Shown piece after piece: positions 37,882 to 46,473 of a DNA stretch of 64,000 nt (the stretch's first letter is position 1; every line of letters starts with the position of its first letter). The DNA lies in assembly GCF_017942085.1 (NCBI RefSeq), contig NZ_JAGKSP010000001.1, positions 806,001 to 870,000 of the forward strand, written 5' to 3'. A program made the position numbers and the translations under genes. The notes below the pieces were generated by a model. The model was not told the origin of the DNA, did no database searches, and saw nothing but the letters and a program-made list of their open reading frames with translations. The DNA is from Paenibacillus lignilyticus. Its GTDB lineage: Bacteria > Bacillota > Bacilli > Paenibacillales > Paenibacillaceae.

Positions 37882-37910
37882 CGGTATTGCTGGTATATGA
37901 TCAAGATCAA

Positions 37911-38678
37911 TTAGAGCAAGCCTTTTTCTTTCAAGTTCAAGTAGCTGACTGTCGCCGTCTCGATACCCGTGAGGTTGCGCAGCTGATCTTGCTCGACCGT
38001 CATCCATTCCACGCCGATTTCGGTAGCTGCTTCAATCGACGCTTGAATGTTGACGACGCCGGTACCGACAGCCGTCCACTTCCCAACCTCGTCTGTGCCG
38101 TACACATCTTTCAGATGAATGGCCGGTACACGGCCCGCCATCTTGCGAAGGATATGCGCCGGATCTGCACCGCCGAGCGTAATCCAAGCCACATCCATAC
38201 GGAAGAACAGATGCTTCGGATCGGTATGCTCAGCCAGAATGTCCAGAGAGTATACGCCGTTAAACGTTCTCTCGAATTCATGCGCATGGTTGTGATAGCA
38301 GAATCGCAGCCCCTCAGCCGCAAAACGAGCACCTGCCGCATCGTACAATTCAGCATCGCGAAGCAGCTGTTCTCTATTATCAACGACGTCCCACCAGAAC
38401 GTAACATCCTTCGTTTGCAGGGCATGCGCCTCGCGAATCAGGCGATCGACTTCCTTCTCGTCGCGAAGCAGTTCCTTGCTGGGAACGCTATGCGTAGCCA
38501 CTTGCAATCCCAATTCATGGAAACGCGCGACATTGGCGTCGACATCTCCCTTGAGCAGCTCGCCGCCGCCTTCGATTCCCTTATAGCCGATTTCAGCGAC
38601 GCGCTTCATCGTCCCCCAGAAATCCTGCTTCGCTTCTTCATGCACGATTCCAATTAACCCAAGCTTCGGTCTTGTCAT
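37911..38678 (-). CDS. sugar phosphate isomerase/epimerase (AP endonuclease-2-like TIM barrel)
   Basis: 255 residues. TIM-barrel pattern of the xylose-isomerase-like family: GYKGIEGGGELL near the start, CYHNHAHEF, and RMDVAWITLGGADP with likely metal ligands Glu, Asp, His and Glu (ending GVEWMTVEQDQL). Such enzymes interconvert keto and aldo sugars or inosose-type intermediates. It follows a Gfo/Idh/MocA dehydrogenase by 18 bases, a common pairing for oxidised sugar or inositol-like substrates. The ribosome site AGGAG is 13 bases from the ATG, longer than usual. Confidence 0.88.
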   Translation of the reverse strand: MTRPKLGLIGIVHEEAKQDFWGTMKRVAEIGYKGIEGGGELLKGDVDANVARFHELGLQVATHSVPSKELLRDEKEVDRLIREAHALQTKDVTFWWDVVDNREQLLRDAELYDAAGARFAAEGLRFCYHNHAHEFERTFNGVYSLDILAEHTDPKHLFFRMDVAWITLGGADPAHILRKMAGRVPAIHLKDVYGTDEVGKWTAVGTGVVNIQASIEAATEIGVEWMTVEQDQLRNLTGIETATVSYLNLKEKGLL

Positions 38679-38696
38679 GGTTCGTTTCCCGCTCCT

Positions 38697-39749
38697 TTAT
38701 TTCGCGAATTGGCCGTCATTAAGCATGGTGATGAAAGGGCTGTCCGTAACGCCGGTAAGCGGAAGCTCTACTCGTGCATTGCGTCGTACCGATTCATAGA
38801 CTGCGAAAATAATTTCCGAAGCGCGAGTTGCCTTCTGATGCGACGCCTCGGGCTCTTCGCCTGACTCCAAGCAGTCAATCGCATGACGGACATAACCGAT
38901 CATTTGATCAGACATCGAGGACAGCTCCATCTCAGGCTTCCAAGACGGATCGTCGTAGTTGATTCCCTTGACGATTTGCCCGTCCCACATCACTTCGATA
39001 AAACCTTCGGTGCCAATGACGCGAACACCGGCCCAGATCTTCGTCATATCCTGACTCGGTTCCCATGTATCGATAGAGCCGGAATAGAGGCTCGCCTGTA
39101 CGCCGTTCGCGAATAGAATTTGACCGGTCGCGCCGCATTCGGACGGCACGTTGAACCAGTTATAAATTTCGGTAGTATCGACTGCCCCAAGCACTGTTTT
39201 CGCCGGCGTTTCGTCCATGTAGCTAATCGCTTGATCAAACGTATGGATACCGCAATCGAGCAGATTAGGCGGTGAATAGAGGTCTAGGCGAAGCACCTGG
39301 CCGATTCGGCCTTCTTTGATAAAACGACGTACCGTTTGATTTCCCTTAGCGAAACGGCGCTGGAGCGAGAAGGTCAGCTGGCAGCCAAACTCGTCTGCGA
39401 TCTTACCCATCTCTTGGCATTCGCCCCATGTTGCCGACATCGGCTTCTCGCACAATACAGCCTTCGCGCCCGCTTCCGCACAATCGCGGAATACCGGCAG
39501 ATGCAGCGGTGTCCAGAGACAGATGAGAACAACGTCAGGCTTCTCCTTCTCCAGCATTTCCTTGTGATCGGTATAGATGCTGGCTTGAAAGCCAAACTCA
39601 TTATTCAGCGTTTCGGCTGATGCGGCAGAAATATCGGACAACGCGACAACCTTTAATCTGCTGTCGGTTTGTACCCCAATGGCATGTTCATGCGCACGTT
39701 TGCCGCAGCCGATAAAAGCGACTTTATAAACGGATGATGATGAATTCAC
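38697..39749 (-). CDS. Gfo/Idh/MocA-family oxidoreductase
   Basis: 350 residues. N-terminal NAD(P) Rossmann domain (YKVAFIGCGKRAHEHA) and the family EKP motif in VLCEKPMSATWGECQEM; C-terminal alpha/beta domain with LDCGIHTFDQAISYM containing the probable catalytic Asp/His. Oxidises a sugar, inositol or similar polyol. The GTG at 39749 was chosen because GAGGGAGAGGG lies eight bases before it; the TTG at 39770 lies in front of that site. First gene of a two-gene operon behind two LacI/CcpA-type operators. Confidence 0.9.
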   Translation of the reverse strand: MNSSSSVYKVAFIGCGKRAHEHAIGVQTDSRLKVVALSDISAASAETLNNEFGFQASIYTDHKEMLEKEKPDVVLICLWTPLHLPVFRDCAEAGAKAVLCEKPMSATWGECQEMGKIADEFGCQLTFSLQRRFAKGNQTVRRFIKEGRIGQVLRLDLYSPPNLLDCGIHTFDQAISYMDETPAKTVLGAVDTTEIYNWFNVPSECGATGQILFANGVQASLYSGSIDTWEPSQDMTKIWAGVRVIGTEGFIEVMWDGQIVKGINYDDPSWKPEMELSSMSDQMIGYVRHAIDCLESGEEPEASHQKATRASEIIFAVYESVRRNARVELPLTGVTDSPFITMLNDGQFAK

Positions 39750-39802
39750 TTCGTAATCCCTCTCCCTCAAACTCTATTCTTACTGCTAATCTTAGAACGA
39801 AT

Positions 39803-39814
39803 TGAAACGTTTCA
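39803..39814. promoter_or_regulatory. perfect palindromic LacI-type operator
   Basis: TGAAACGTTTCA, a perfect 12-bp palindrome with the central CG of LacI/GalR operators. It lies at about +3 to +14 of the predicted dehydrogenase transcript. Confidence 0.65.
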
Positions 39815-39823
39815 CATACCTCC

Positions 39824-39853
39824 AGAATACATCAACAGTTACAGCGCTTTCAA
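39824..39853 (-). promoter_or_regulatory. promoter with embedded cre-like site for the dehydrogenase operon
   Basis: On the minus strand TTGAAA (39853-39848), an 18-bp spacer and TATTCT (39829-39824). The -35 is part of TGAAAGCGCTGTAA (39852-39839), which fits the cre consensus at all fixed positions but one. Its centre is 37 bp from that of the downstream palindrome. Confidence 0.6.
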
Positions 39854-39994
39854 CCCAAATTTTTCAAACCCAAGCGTTTTCTTGATGTTCTTTGAACTGG
39901 ACAGGGAACGGAACAATATGCCTGTCATGATTCGACTATTTCCTCCATGTTTAATTAATCAGGTGTACAAGTTTTTGGAGGGAGAGAGGAACCG

Positions 39995-40606
39995 TTGGAC
40001 CACAAGAGCGACAATATCACATGGCATCACTCTAATATATCAAGGGATGACCGGCAGAAGAGGACTCGTCAAAGAAGCTGTACGTTATGGTTAACGGGTT
40101 TATCGGGCTCCGGTAAATCAACGCTGGCGTTTGCGCTGGAGAAGGAATTGTATGCCAGAGGAATTGCGTCTTATGTCCTCGATGGGGACAATATCAGGCA
40201 TGGACTCAATCGTGATCTCGGGTTCTCTGATGAGGATCGCCAAGAAAACATACGCAGAATCGGTGAAATCTCGAAGTTGTTCGTGGATGCCGGCTTAGTT
40301 GTGCTGGCGGCGTTCATCTCTCCGAACGAGAAGGACCGCAATATGGTGAGAGAGCTGCTTCAACCGGGGGATTTCAACGAAATTTTCGTAAAATGTTCGT
40401 TAGAAGAATGCGAGAAGAGAGATCCCAAAGGACTCTATCGGAAAGCAAGAAGCGGAAAAATTCCCAACTTCACGGGGGTAAGCGGTCAGTATGACATCCC
40501 GAGCGCGCCCGAGCTCATTATAGATACGGAACAGTTAACCATTGAACAATCCATAGCGGCTATTATCAACTACCTCGAAGAACGAAACTACTTCACCGGC
40601 AACTAA
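39995..40606 (+). CDS. cysC: adenylylsulfate (APS) kinase
   Basis: 203 residues. Phosphorylates APS to PAPS, the sulfuryl donor for sulfotransferases and sulfate reduction. Seen: Walker A GLSGSGKST (residues 35-43), DGDNIRHGLNRDLGFS, RRIGEISKLFVDAGL, and SGKIPNFTGVSGQYDIP near the C-terminus. The start is a TTG at 39995 behind GGAGGGAGAGAGGA. Monocistronic: no sulfate-assimilation genes adjoin it. The only PAPS-using enzyme in the window is the sulfotransferase at 51.7-53 kb, which makes a supply role attractive but unproven. Confidence 0.94.
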   Translation: MDHKSDNITWHHSNISRDDRQKRTRQRSCTLWLTGLSGSGKSTLAFALEKELYARGIASYVLDGDNIRHGLNRDLGFSDEDRQENIRRIGEISKLFVDAGLVVLAAFISPNEKDRNMVRELLQPGDFNEIFVKCSLEECEKRDPKGLYRKARSGKIPNFTGVSGQYDIPSAPELIIDTEQLTIEQSIAAIINYLEERNYFTGN

Positions 40607-40636
40607 CCCCCTCTGCTCGATATCATCTTGACCATA

Positions 40637-40660
40637 GAGAGAGCCACGCGGCTCTCTCTC
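40637..40660. terminator. perfect hairpin after cysC
   Basis: Arms AGAGAGAGCC/GGCTCTCTCT around CACG-type loop, 30 bases after cysC; no T-run. Confidence 0.45.
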
Positions 40661-40750
40661 AGCATGTAGAGAACTCTACTAACTCTGCCTATCTTTCGCT
40701 CAATTGACCGCGACTCCAGAGGCTTGTTCTTGATGCATGGATCGATACAC

Positions 40751-40775
40751 TCCCCTGCCGGGCGGAGGGGTTTTT
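40751..40775 (+). terminator. intrinsic terminator downstream of cysC
   Basis: CCCCT...AGGGG stem followed by TTTTT at 40771-40775. Confidence 0.65.
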
Positions 40776-40888
40776 GCCCCCATACAACTAGCAAATAGCG
40801 TCTCAACGATTCGTCAGCATTTTTTCTTTGTCTCTATCGGTCGCCAGTAAGCTAATTTGTCTTTTACTGGTGGAAACTCTGCCTAAAT

Positions 40889-40952
40889 CGTGAAATAGCC
40901 CCTCTGGAATCCGTTAGACTTCGGGGAGCGACTTTCTCGGGCAACCTTCACT
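40889..40952 (+). repeat. repeat family A, copy 1
   Basis: 64-base unit starting CGTGAAATAG and containing CTTCGGGGAGCGACTTTC. Copy 2 begins exactly 100 bases later. The stretch 40776-41428 has no gene. Confidence 0.85.
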
Positions 40953-40988
40953 ACTACCGCTGTCAACTTCTCCCCAGTGCATGCTGCT

Positions 40989-41052
40989 CGTGAAATAGTC
41001 CCTCTGGAAACCGTTACACTTCGGGGAGCGACTTTCCCGGGCAGTCTTCACT
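40989..41052 (+). repeat. repeat family A, copy 2
   Basis: Same 64-base unit, same orientation, differing from copy 1 at only a few positions. Confidence 0.85.
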
Positions 41053-41062
41053 GTCCTTGCCG

Positions 41063-41296
41063 CTCTAACGAATTGTAGAGGCCTTATTTTGCAGAAATGG
41101 GCACCTCCTAAATTCTAACGAATCACAGAGGGCTTATTTAGCAGAATTACGCTGAAATGCAGGGGTTTTGGAGCAAATAAGGCTTGTAGGATTCGTTAGA
41201 ATTCCAAAACGAGTTTTTTAGTGCAAATAAGACCTGTACGATTCGTTAGACCTTCCCTCGAGAATCCAACGAAGCGTACAGGCCTTATCGCACAGG
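41063..41296. repeat. repeat family B, five copies in mixed orientation
   Basis: Unit of about 34 bases reading TCTAACGAATnnnAGAGGCnTTATTTnGCAGAA. Forward copies at about 41063-41096, 41113-41146 and 41262-41296; inverted copies at about 41169-41202 and 41220-41252. Copies 2/3 and 4/5 face each other and could fold into hairpins. Confidence 0.8.
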
Positions 41297-41310
41297 ATTT
41301 GCCCAATAAT

Positions 41311-41374
41311 CAGTGATTATCCCCTCTGGCAACCGTTACACTTCGGGGAGCGACTTTCTCGGTCAGCGTTCACT
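41311..41374 (+). repeat. repeat family A, copy 3
   Basis: Same 64-base length and orientation as copies 1 and 2, more diverged in its first ten bases. The core CCGTTACACTTCGGGGAGCG is intact. Confidence 0.8.
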
Positions 41375-41428
41375 CCCATTACTAGGACTCGGATAACAGG
41401 CTGCGCGGATACTGCACCATTCCCCCTG

Positions 41429-43234
41429 TTAAGGCACAACTTTGTCCGATTGAAAATGCAGCAATTTGCTAAACGTGCCTTTCATGTCCGCAGAAAGCTG
41501 CTGGTAGCCGCCTCGTTGAATCACTTCGCCTTTCTCCAATACAACGACTTGATCCGCGCTGCGTATGGTCGACAGTCGGTGCGCGATGACAATAATGGTC
41601 ATTCTTCCTCTTAATCGGTCAAGCGCGCCTTGAATTTTGGCTTCATTTTCGCTGTCCAAGGCACTGGTTGCTTCATCGAGGATCAAAATACCCGGCTTTC
41701 GCAATACCGCCCGAGCCAGAACAATCCGCTGTCTTTCCCCTCCCGAAAGCCTAACCCCACGGTCACCAAGAATGGTATCCAATCCCTGCGGCAGATTTCG
41801 AACAAATTCATCCGAAGCGGAGAACTGCAGCGCCTCCCACATTTGGGCTTCCGTTGCTTCCGGGGCGGCAATCAACAGATTCTCTCTGATGCTTGCATGG
41901 AACAAGAATGGATCCTGCGAGACATAACTGACGGATCTCCTCAGCGAGAAGCTGTCGTCGCCGGCCAGATTGCGTCCGTCGACAAGAACCTCTCCTTCAT
42001 CCGGTTGAATGAGTCCAATGATGATATCGATTAAGGTGCTTTTCCCGGCACCGGATTTTCCAACGATAGCTGTCATCCGATTCACCGGAATGGACAGATT
42101 GATATTCTTAAGGGCATAGGAGGATTGGCTTCCATTGTAACGATAAGTGATTCCTCGGCATTCGATTCCTTGCTCCATGCTTACCGGATCTCCGTCCGCC
42201 GGATTGTCATGCACTTCCAATTCCTTTGCCAATTCGCAATCCTTCTGAAGATCCGCAAGATTCTTGAAAGCGGGAAGCGTTTGGGCAATTTGTTCCCAAT
42301 TAGACTGCAAGGTCGAAAACTTCGGCCAAAGACGGGTGAATATGATGATGATCAGCATGAGCTTCTCAGCCTGTACATGGAATACTTCCAGAGATACGTA
42401 AACAAATAGCGTAATGATAATGACGGACGCCACTTTATAAATGTACTGGGAGGTTGCCTGCGTTTTCCCAAAGTGAACGAGGTTATACTCCATTTTGCCG
42501 CAAAGCGCGCGAAACCAAGTTAAATGCTGCGCTTCTGAACGATTGCTCTTAATGTCTTTCATCCCGTTAAAATGATCGGTCATCCCGCCCATATAATGCT
42601 GAGCAAGCTCGGAGGTTTCATCCCCGATGCTTTTGGACCGTTTAATGAATCGGCTTGCATACACGGCAAGCGCTAAACCGCAGATCAAGACCATAATCGT
42701 CAGTTGTGCCGACAACCACAGCGCAAAGCCGATTTGTACCGCGGTAAACAAAATAGTGGTCATTAACCGCATCGCGAGATAGGCGCCTTGACTGACGCGC
42801 GAAAGCTCATTCGTCATGATGTTATAGAAATCCGATCTTCTTCTTTGCAGATAGAACGCCCACTTGGCCTGCAGCAAGCCCTGATACATTTCCATTCGAA
42901 GGTACCTTATGAACCCATGCTGAATATCCAGGTTCAAATGCGTTTGCTTACGCTGCAAATAAGCCTGACCTGCAATTAATAGAATGAACCCCCCTAGAAC
43001 AACAAGCAGTCTCATTCCGTCCGGTATGGTCTTCAATGGGCTTACCAAGTCAGCCACAAACGGAATACCATCCGTATGGAGGTCCAAAACCCCTATCAAA
43101 CCAAGCACCGGAATCAACAGAAAAATGCCAATCCCCTCGAGGAAGCTGATCACTACCATGCCGATCAGATTGACAGTGAGCTTCTTACCGGCAAAATGAT
43201 GCATTTTTTTGATATATAGCAGCAGATGCTCCAT
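41429..43234 (-). CDS. lasso-peptide exporter, ABC transporter with fused membrane and ATPase domains (D)
   Basis: 601 residues. N-terminal six-helix exporter membrane domain (to about residue 320) and C-terminal ATPase: Walker A GKSGAGKST, Q-loop YVSQDPFLF, signature LSGGERQR, Walker B LILDEATSALD and switch His in IAHRLST. The ATG at 43234 was chosen (GGGGG nine bases before); upstream codons overlap the kinase gene. Last gene of the lasso cluster, 13 bases after kinase K1, so it is the likely exporter and immunity factor for both peptides. It lacks a C39 peptidase domain, consistent with leader removal by B1/B2. Confidence 0.93.
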   Translation of the reverse strand: MEHLLLYIKKMHHFAGKKLTVNLIGMVVISFLEGIGIFLLIPVLGLIGVLDLHTDGIPFVADLVSPLKTIPDGMRLLVVLGGFILLIAGQAYLQRKQTHLNLDIQHGFIRYLRMEMYQGLLQAKWAFYLQRRRSDFYNIMTNELSRVSQGAYLAMRLMTTILFTAVQIGFALWLSAQLTIMVLICGLALAVYASRFIKRSKSIGDETSELAQHYMGGMTDHFNGMKDIKSNRSEAQHLTWFRALCGKMEYNLVHFGKTQATSQYIYKVASVIIITLFVYVSLEVFHVQAEKLMLIIIIFTRLWPKFSTLQSNWEQIAQTLPAFKNLADLQKDCELAKELEVHDNPADGDPVSMEQGIECRGITYRYNGSQSSYALKNINLSIPVNRMTAIVGKSGAGKSTLIDIIIGLIQPDEGEVLVDGRNLAGDDSFSLRRSVSYVSQDPFLFHASIRENLLIAAPEATEAQMWEALQFSASDEFVRNLPQGLDTILGDRGVRLSGGERQRIVLARAVLRKPGILILDEATSALDSENEAKIQGALDRLRGRMTIIVIAHRLSTIRSADQVVVLEKGEVIQRGGYQQLSADMKGTFSKLLHFQSDKVVP

Positions 43235-43247
43235 TTTTCTTTTCCCC

Positions 43248-44189
43248 CTATCCGTGCGAAATCCGTATTCCTTCTTCAACCGTATTCAGGATTCGGCTTA
43301 CTAAATCGTAGGCGGTAAATCTCTCGGCCGGCCTGCATAATTGGTACATGTTAATGTGATTGACGATCGAGACGGAGGCAGAGAAATGCCACTGATCCAA
43401 GCCAAGCTGAGGAATCAGAAAATGGCGGTAGGTATGAAATCGGATGGTAGGAAGTCTCTCAAGCCCTTGGAGATGGCGAAGTTCCGTGCCACATCCGTCC
43501 GTCTTTACGAGTTCGAAGATACCTGCCAGAGGGACCGGCTCCTCGCAAAACATTGACGCTGCGGGTATCGCATATTTGGTCTCGTACAGCGGAACATAAC
43601 GATCCGACTGCATCCCAAGCTTGTCGATGCTCTCCTGCCAAAGCTTCTGCTGCGGGTAAGAGGGAATGACGACTGGGACCCGGTCGCGGTTCAACGTTAC
43701 GGCAATCACGTCGTCGGTCAGAAGCGGATAGCCACGTTTGAGAAAGGCGGCAGCAAGGGTGGATTTGCCCGCGCCGGAATCGCCGACGAACGCATAAGCC
43801 TTGCCGTTAATGACAACGGCGCTTCCATGTAAAGGCAACATCTTACGCTGGAACAGCAGCACACCCATGCAGGTTCCGAGCAAGTATAGCCGAACAACGG
43901 CATCGTCCGCTCCGATTGTCGGAGAAACAGTGATCCGGTTCCCTCCCCGGACTCTGTAAATGGCCGTGCCTTCTATGTTCAGCATAAAATCATCGCCTTC
44001 AAGAGCACAATAATCGTCGCTGCCACTGCCGCTGCTCTCGTTCCAGGCTTGATACAAGTCATCCTTGTCGATATAAACATCCGCTTCACATGTTTGTTCC
44101 GCTTCCCGAAGAAGCTCCGGCAAGGCGATTTCGCTTGCCATCGTCAGCCCAAATGCTCGATAAATCGTTCGTTTGACAGCAGGGTTCAT
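43248..44189 (-). CDS. HPr-kinase-like lasso-peptide kinase K1
   Basis: 313 residues. HprK-like fold: P-loop FVGDSGAGKST (residues 135-144), followed by LLTDDVIAV with the aspartates expected at the HprK catalytic position. PSYPQQKLWQESID and a C-terminal WHFS segment are shared with the second kinase of this cluster. In the paeninodin pathway such a kinase phosphorylates the C-terminal Ser of the precursor; precursor A1 just upstream ends in Ser. The ATG at 44189 has GAGGTG six bases before it; a GTG at 44198 lies inside that ribosome site. It follows precursor A1 after a hairpin. Confidence 0.88.
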   Translation of the reverse strand: MNPAVKRTIYRAFGLTMASEIALPELLREAEQTCEADVYIDKDDLYQAWNESSGSGSDDYCALEGDDFMLNIEGTAIYRVRGGNRITVSPTIGADDAVVRLYLLGTCMGVLLFQRKMLPLHGSAVVINGKAYAFVGDSGAGKSTLAAAFLKRGYPLLTDDVIAVTLNRDRVPVVIPSYPQQKLWQESIDKLGMQSDRYVPLYETKYAIPAASMFCEEPVPLAGIFELVKTDGCGTELRHLQGLERLPTIRFHTYRHFLIPQLGLDQWHFSASVSIVNHINMYQLCRPAERFTAYDLVSRILNTVEEGIRISHG

Positions 44190-44236
44190 CTTCCTCACCT
44201 CAATTCAGTAGAGTAGCTGTAAATGAAACTTGAAGA

Positions 44237-44267
44237 GGCCCTTATACGTTTTCTTCGTATAAGGGCC
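44237..44267 (-). terminator. hairpin between precursor A1 and kinase K1
   Basis: A perfect 12-bp stem (44237-44248 with 44256-44267), followed on the minus strand by TCTTCAAGTTTC, 28 bases after the precursor stop. Probably a partial terminator or mRNA-stabilising structure that raises precursor output over downstream genes. Confidence 0.7.
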
Positions 44268-44294
44268 AATTGGTTTGCCGCGTATCAGGTGCAT

Positions 44295-44435
44295 TTAGGA
44301 TTCAAAAGCGTGCCCTTTGTTGGAACCCTTGCCGTTCTTGTCCGGGAATACACCATTCGGTCCACCCATCGTCATGTTTACGTCGAGAACTTCCACCGTT
44401 GGTTGCTGCCATTCTTTCCTTGTTTGCTTTTCCAT
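44295..44435 (-). CDS. lasso-peptide precursor A1
   Basis: 46 residues, too short for ordinary gene calling. GGGAGGTG lies six bases before the ATG. Leader (1-23): KEWQQPTVEVLDV carries the Trp-x-x-Pro recognition motif of Firmicute lasso leaders and ends Thr-Met, with the near-invariant Thr at -2. Predicted core (24-46, 23 residues) begins GGPNGVFPD, so Gly1 can form a nine-residue macrolactam ring with Asp9. The tail is rich in Lys, Gly and Asn and ends HAFES; the terminal Ser is the predicted phosphorylation site of K1. It sits between cyclase C1 and kinase K1. Confidence 0.9.
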   Translation of the reverse strand: MEKQTRKEWQQPTVEVLDVNMTMGGPNGVFPDKNGKGSNKGHAFES

Positions 44436-44464
44436 ATGTATCACCTCCCTTCAAGTGGAATCAA

Positions 44465-46405
44465 TCACGTAAATTGCTTCAAGAACCGGTAAGCTATCAA
44501 GGCACGCATTAATAATCTCGCATCCGGATCGTATGCATGCTTCGGCTTTGGAGCATGGCCGATTTTCTCAAGCGATGCCTTGATTTGATCTACGTTCAAA
44601 TAATGAGAGGCCATGGGATCCCGGCAAAGCTTCCAAAGCTCTTCGTTGAAAAACCCCCATATCGGAATCATGCGATGGACCCAATCCGCTCCTTGAACGC
44701 CGTGAATGCGTTGGTTTAATCGTACTTCATCGGGCAAATACGATTCGGTTGCCCTCCGGATGAGTGATCGGTCCATCCCGTTTTGTACATACTGCTCGAT
44801 CGGCACGGACATGCAGAAGCGTACCACTCTCGGATCGGAGGTCGGGTCCCTTTCCCAAACGCCATACCGCAGGGAAAACTTGGTTACAGATGTGCCTTGA
44901 TGGTTTGAGGTTGCCAAATTGCTGAATTGATAGTCTCGTGCTTCGAATTCATCGAATGCAGCCCCGCCTAAACCGACGTCATGGTGTTTAAGCTTTTCAA
45001 AGACATTTGTTCTTGCGGCCAAATCCGGATGGATGAGATTCGGAATTTCGTTCTTCGGTTCCTTGGCGTAATAAGATCTGGTCGCAAATGGAAAGGCTTG
45101 TTTAGCGATAATAGGCAGCAGCCGGGATCTTCCTATATTCATCTGTCTCCCGTAGTGCTTTAGCTCGCGGTAAAAATGGAACAAGCGCAGCTTCCTTAAA
45201 AGCTTGGCGTAGTAGTCCATGGCCGGTCCCCAAGAAACGGTATAATTTCCTCGCGCTCCTGTAAGCAGCACGCCGACCCCATCTTGCCGTGCTTTTTCAA
45301 GAATCCCTTTGATCCAGAACGAATTCTCGAAGAACTTATATGGAGCTTCCAGAAGCCCGACCAAGTCGTCGATTTCCCCGAACGAGTTCCTGTCCGAAAA
45401 ATCCAAGCCGTTGTGCGATATATTCCCTACGTGACGTACCGTGGCTCCAATGTGCGGACTTTCGTCGGCCATCATGCTTCTCGAGGTCCAATCCACGAAA
45501 TCAGGCGAAGGAACGAAACTGTATGTATGCAATGATTTCCCTTCCTTACGCAGAGGGTCAGCGGCAAAGCTGATGACTGCGCCTGAATCCAATCCACCGC
45601 TTAAGCTTGCGCCGACCGAACGGAATGTCCGAAGCTTCGATGTTACAGCCTTCTGAAAAACATCGCGAAACGCTTCCTCGTATTCGCCGTTTGATTTCAG
45701 CCGAAGCTGATCCCGGGGCGCTTCCAGCGTCTCGTACTGCTCCAGCGTCATTTTGCCATCCCGGGCCGTAAAGCTATGTGCCGGAGGAATTTGTTCGATA
45801 TTATGGTAGACCGACCCGTTCACGTCGACGGAATCGAGAATAATGGGAATGGCCAAAAACTCGGCAAACCATGACTCATTAAGCTCCTTCTCGGCGCCGG
45901 TGATCTCGAATAACGGATTGACCGCCGTGCAAAAGGCAAACTGCCGCTCTTGACGATGGTAGTAGAGCGTGCGGTTTCCCAATAAGTCGCGTGCTCCGAA
46001 AATAAGGCGCTTCTTCTCGTCCCAGATGACAAAAGCGAAATCGCCGATCAAATAGCGCGGGACTTCCTTCCCCCACTTCAGGTACGCCGACAAAATAAGC
46101 TCGCTGTCCGTCATCCCTTTCCGCCGGGAATAAGCAATTTGCAGCCGGTTAAACAATTCATCCCGGTTGTCGATGATCGCATCGGCGGTAATGGCCAGTT
46201 TATGAAGCTCATCATAGAACGGCAGACGTTCATGAACCGATTCCGGCGTGATCCACTGGGCATGGCATCCCAGAAATACGGACCCTCCATGCCAGGTTTG
46301 CACATCATCGGCCGGATATTTTTGCAAAGCTTGCATAAGTTTCTTGCTATCCTCTATCGATACAGTCTCTTCGTTGTAACAAAGAATACCTGCAATTGCA
46401 CTCAT
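44465..46405 (-). CDS. lasso-peptide macrolactam cyclase C1 (asparagine-synthetase-like)
   Basis: 646 residues. N-terminal glutaminase-like domain with Ser instead of the catalytic Cys at position 2 (MSAIAG), as in lasso cyclases that need no glutamine hydrolysis. The synthetase domain has the ATP-pyrophosphatase loop SLSGGLDSGA (about residues 267-276). It adenylates the ring Asp of the core so that the alpha-amine of residue 1 closes the ring. The ATG at 46405 has CGGAGG five bases upstream; the longer frame overlaps the nucleotidyltransferase-like gene. It lies directly before precursor A1 and is a full-length paralogue of the cyclase at 49.8 kb. Confidence 0.93.
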   Translation of the reverse strand: MSAIAGILCYNEETVSIEDSKKLMQALQKYPADDVQTWHGGSVFLGCHAQWITPESVHERLPFYDELHKLAITADAIIDNRDELFNRLQIAYSRRKGMTDSELILSAYLKWGKEVPRYLIGDFAFVIWDEKKRLIFGARDLLGNRTLYYHRQERQFAFCTAVNPLFEITGAEKELNESWFAEFLAIPIILDSVDVNGSVYHNIEQIPPAHSFTARDGKMTLEQYETLEAPRDQLRLKSNGEYEEAFRDVFQKAVTSKLRTFRSVGASLSGGLDSGAVISFAADPLRKEGKSLHTYSFVPSPDFVDWTSRSMMADESPHIGATVRHVGNISHNGLDFSDRNSFGEIDDLVGLLEAPYKFFENSFWIKGILEKARQDGVGVLLTGARGNYTVSWGPAMDYYAKLLRKLRLFHFYRELKHYGRQMNIGRSRLLPIIAKQAFPFATRSYYAKEPKNEIPNLIHPDLAARTNVFEKLKHHDVGLGGAAFDEFEARDYQFSNLATSNHQGTSVTKFSLRYGVWERDPTSDPRVVRFCMSVPIEQYVQNGMDRSLIRRATESYLPDEVRLNQRIHGVQGADWVHRMIPIWGFFNEELWKLCRDPMASHYLNVDQIKASLEKIGHAPKPKHAYDPDARLLMRALIAYRFLKQFT

Positions 46406-46473
46406 GTTTGCCTCCGAGGTGCTTGTCTTTCTTCTACGTGCAGTCATGTCCTGCTTGAATAGGAAGGATCCCT

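Noticed and set aside
40603..40806. 67-codon minus-strand frame after cysC
   Set aside because: It covers two hairpins, has no good ribosome site and no family likeness; treated as non-coding.
40889..41374. CRISPR array
   Set aside because: The repeats are of two kinds, unequal in spacing and orientation, and no cas genes are present.
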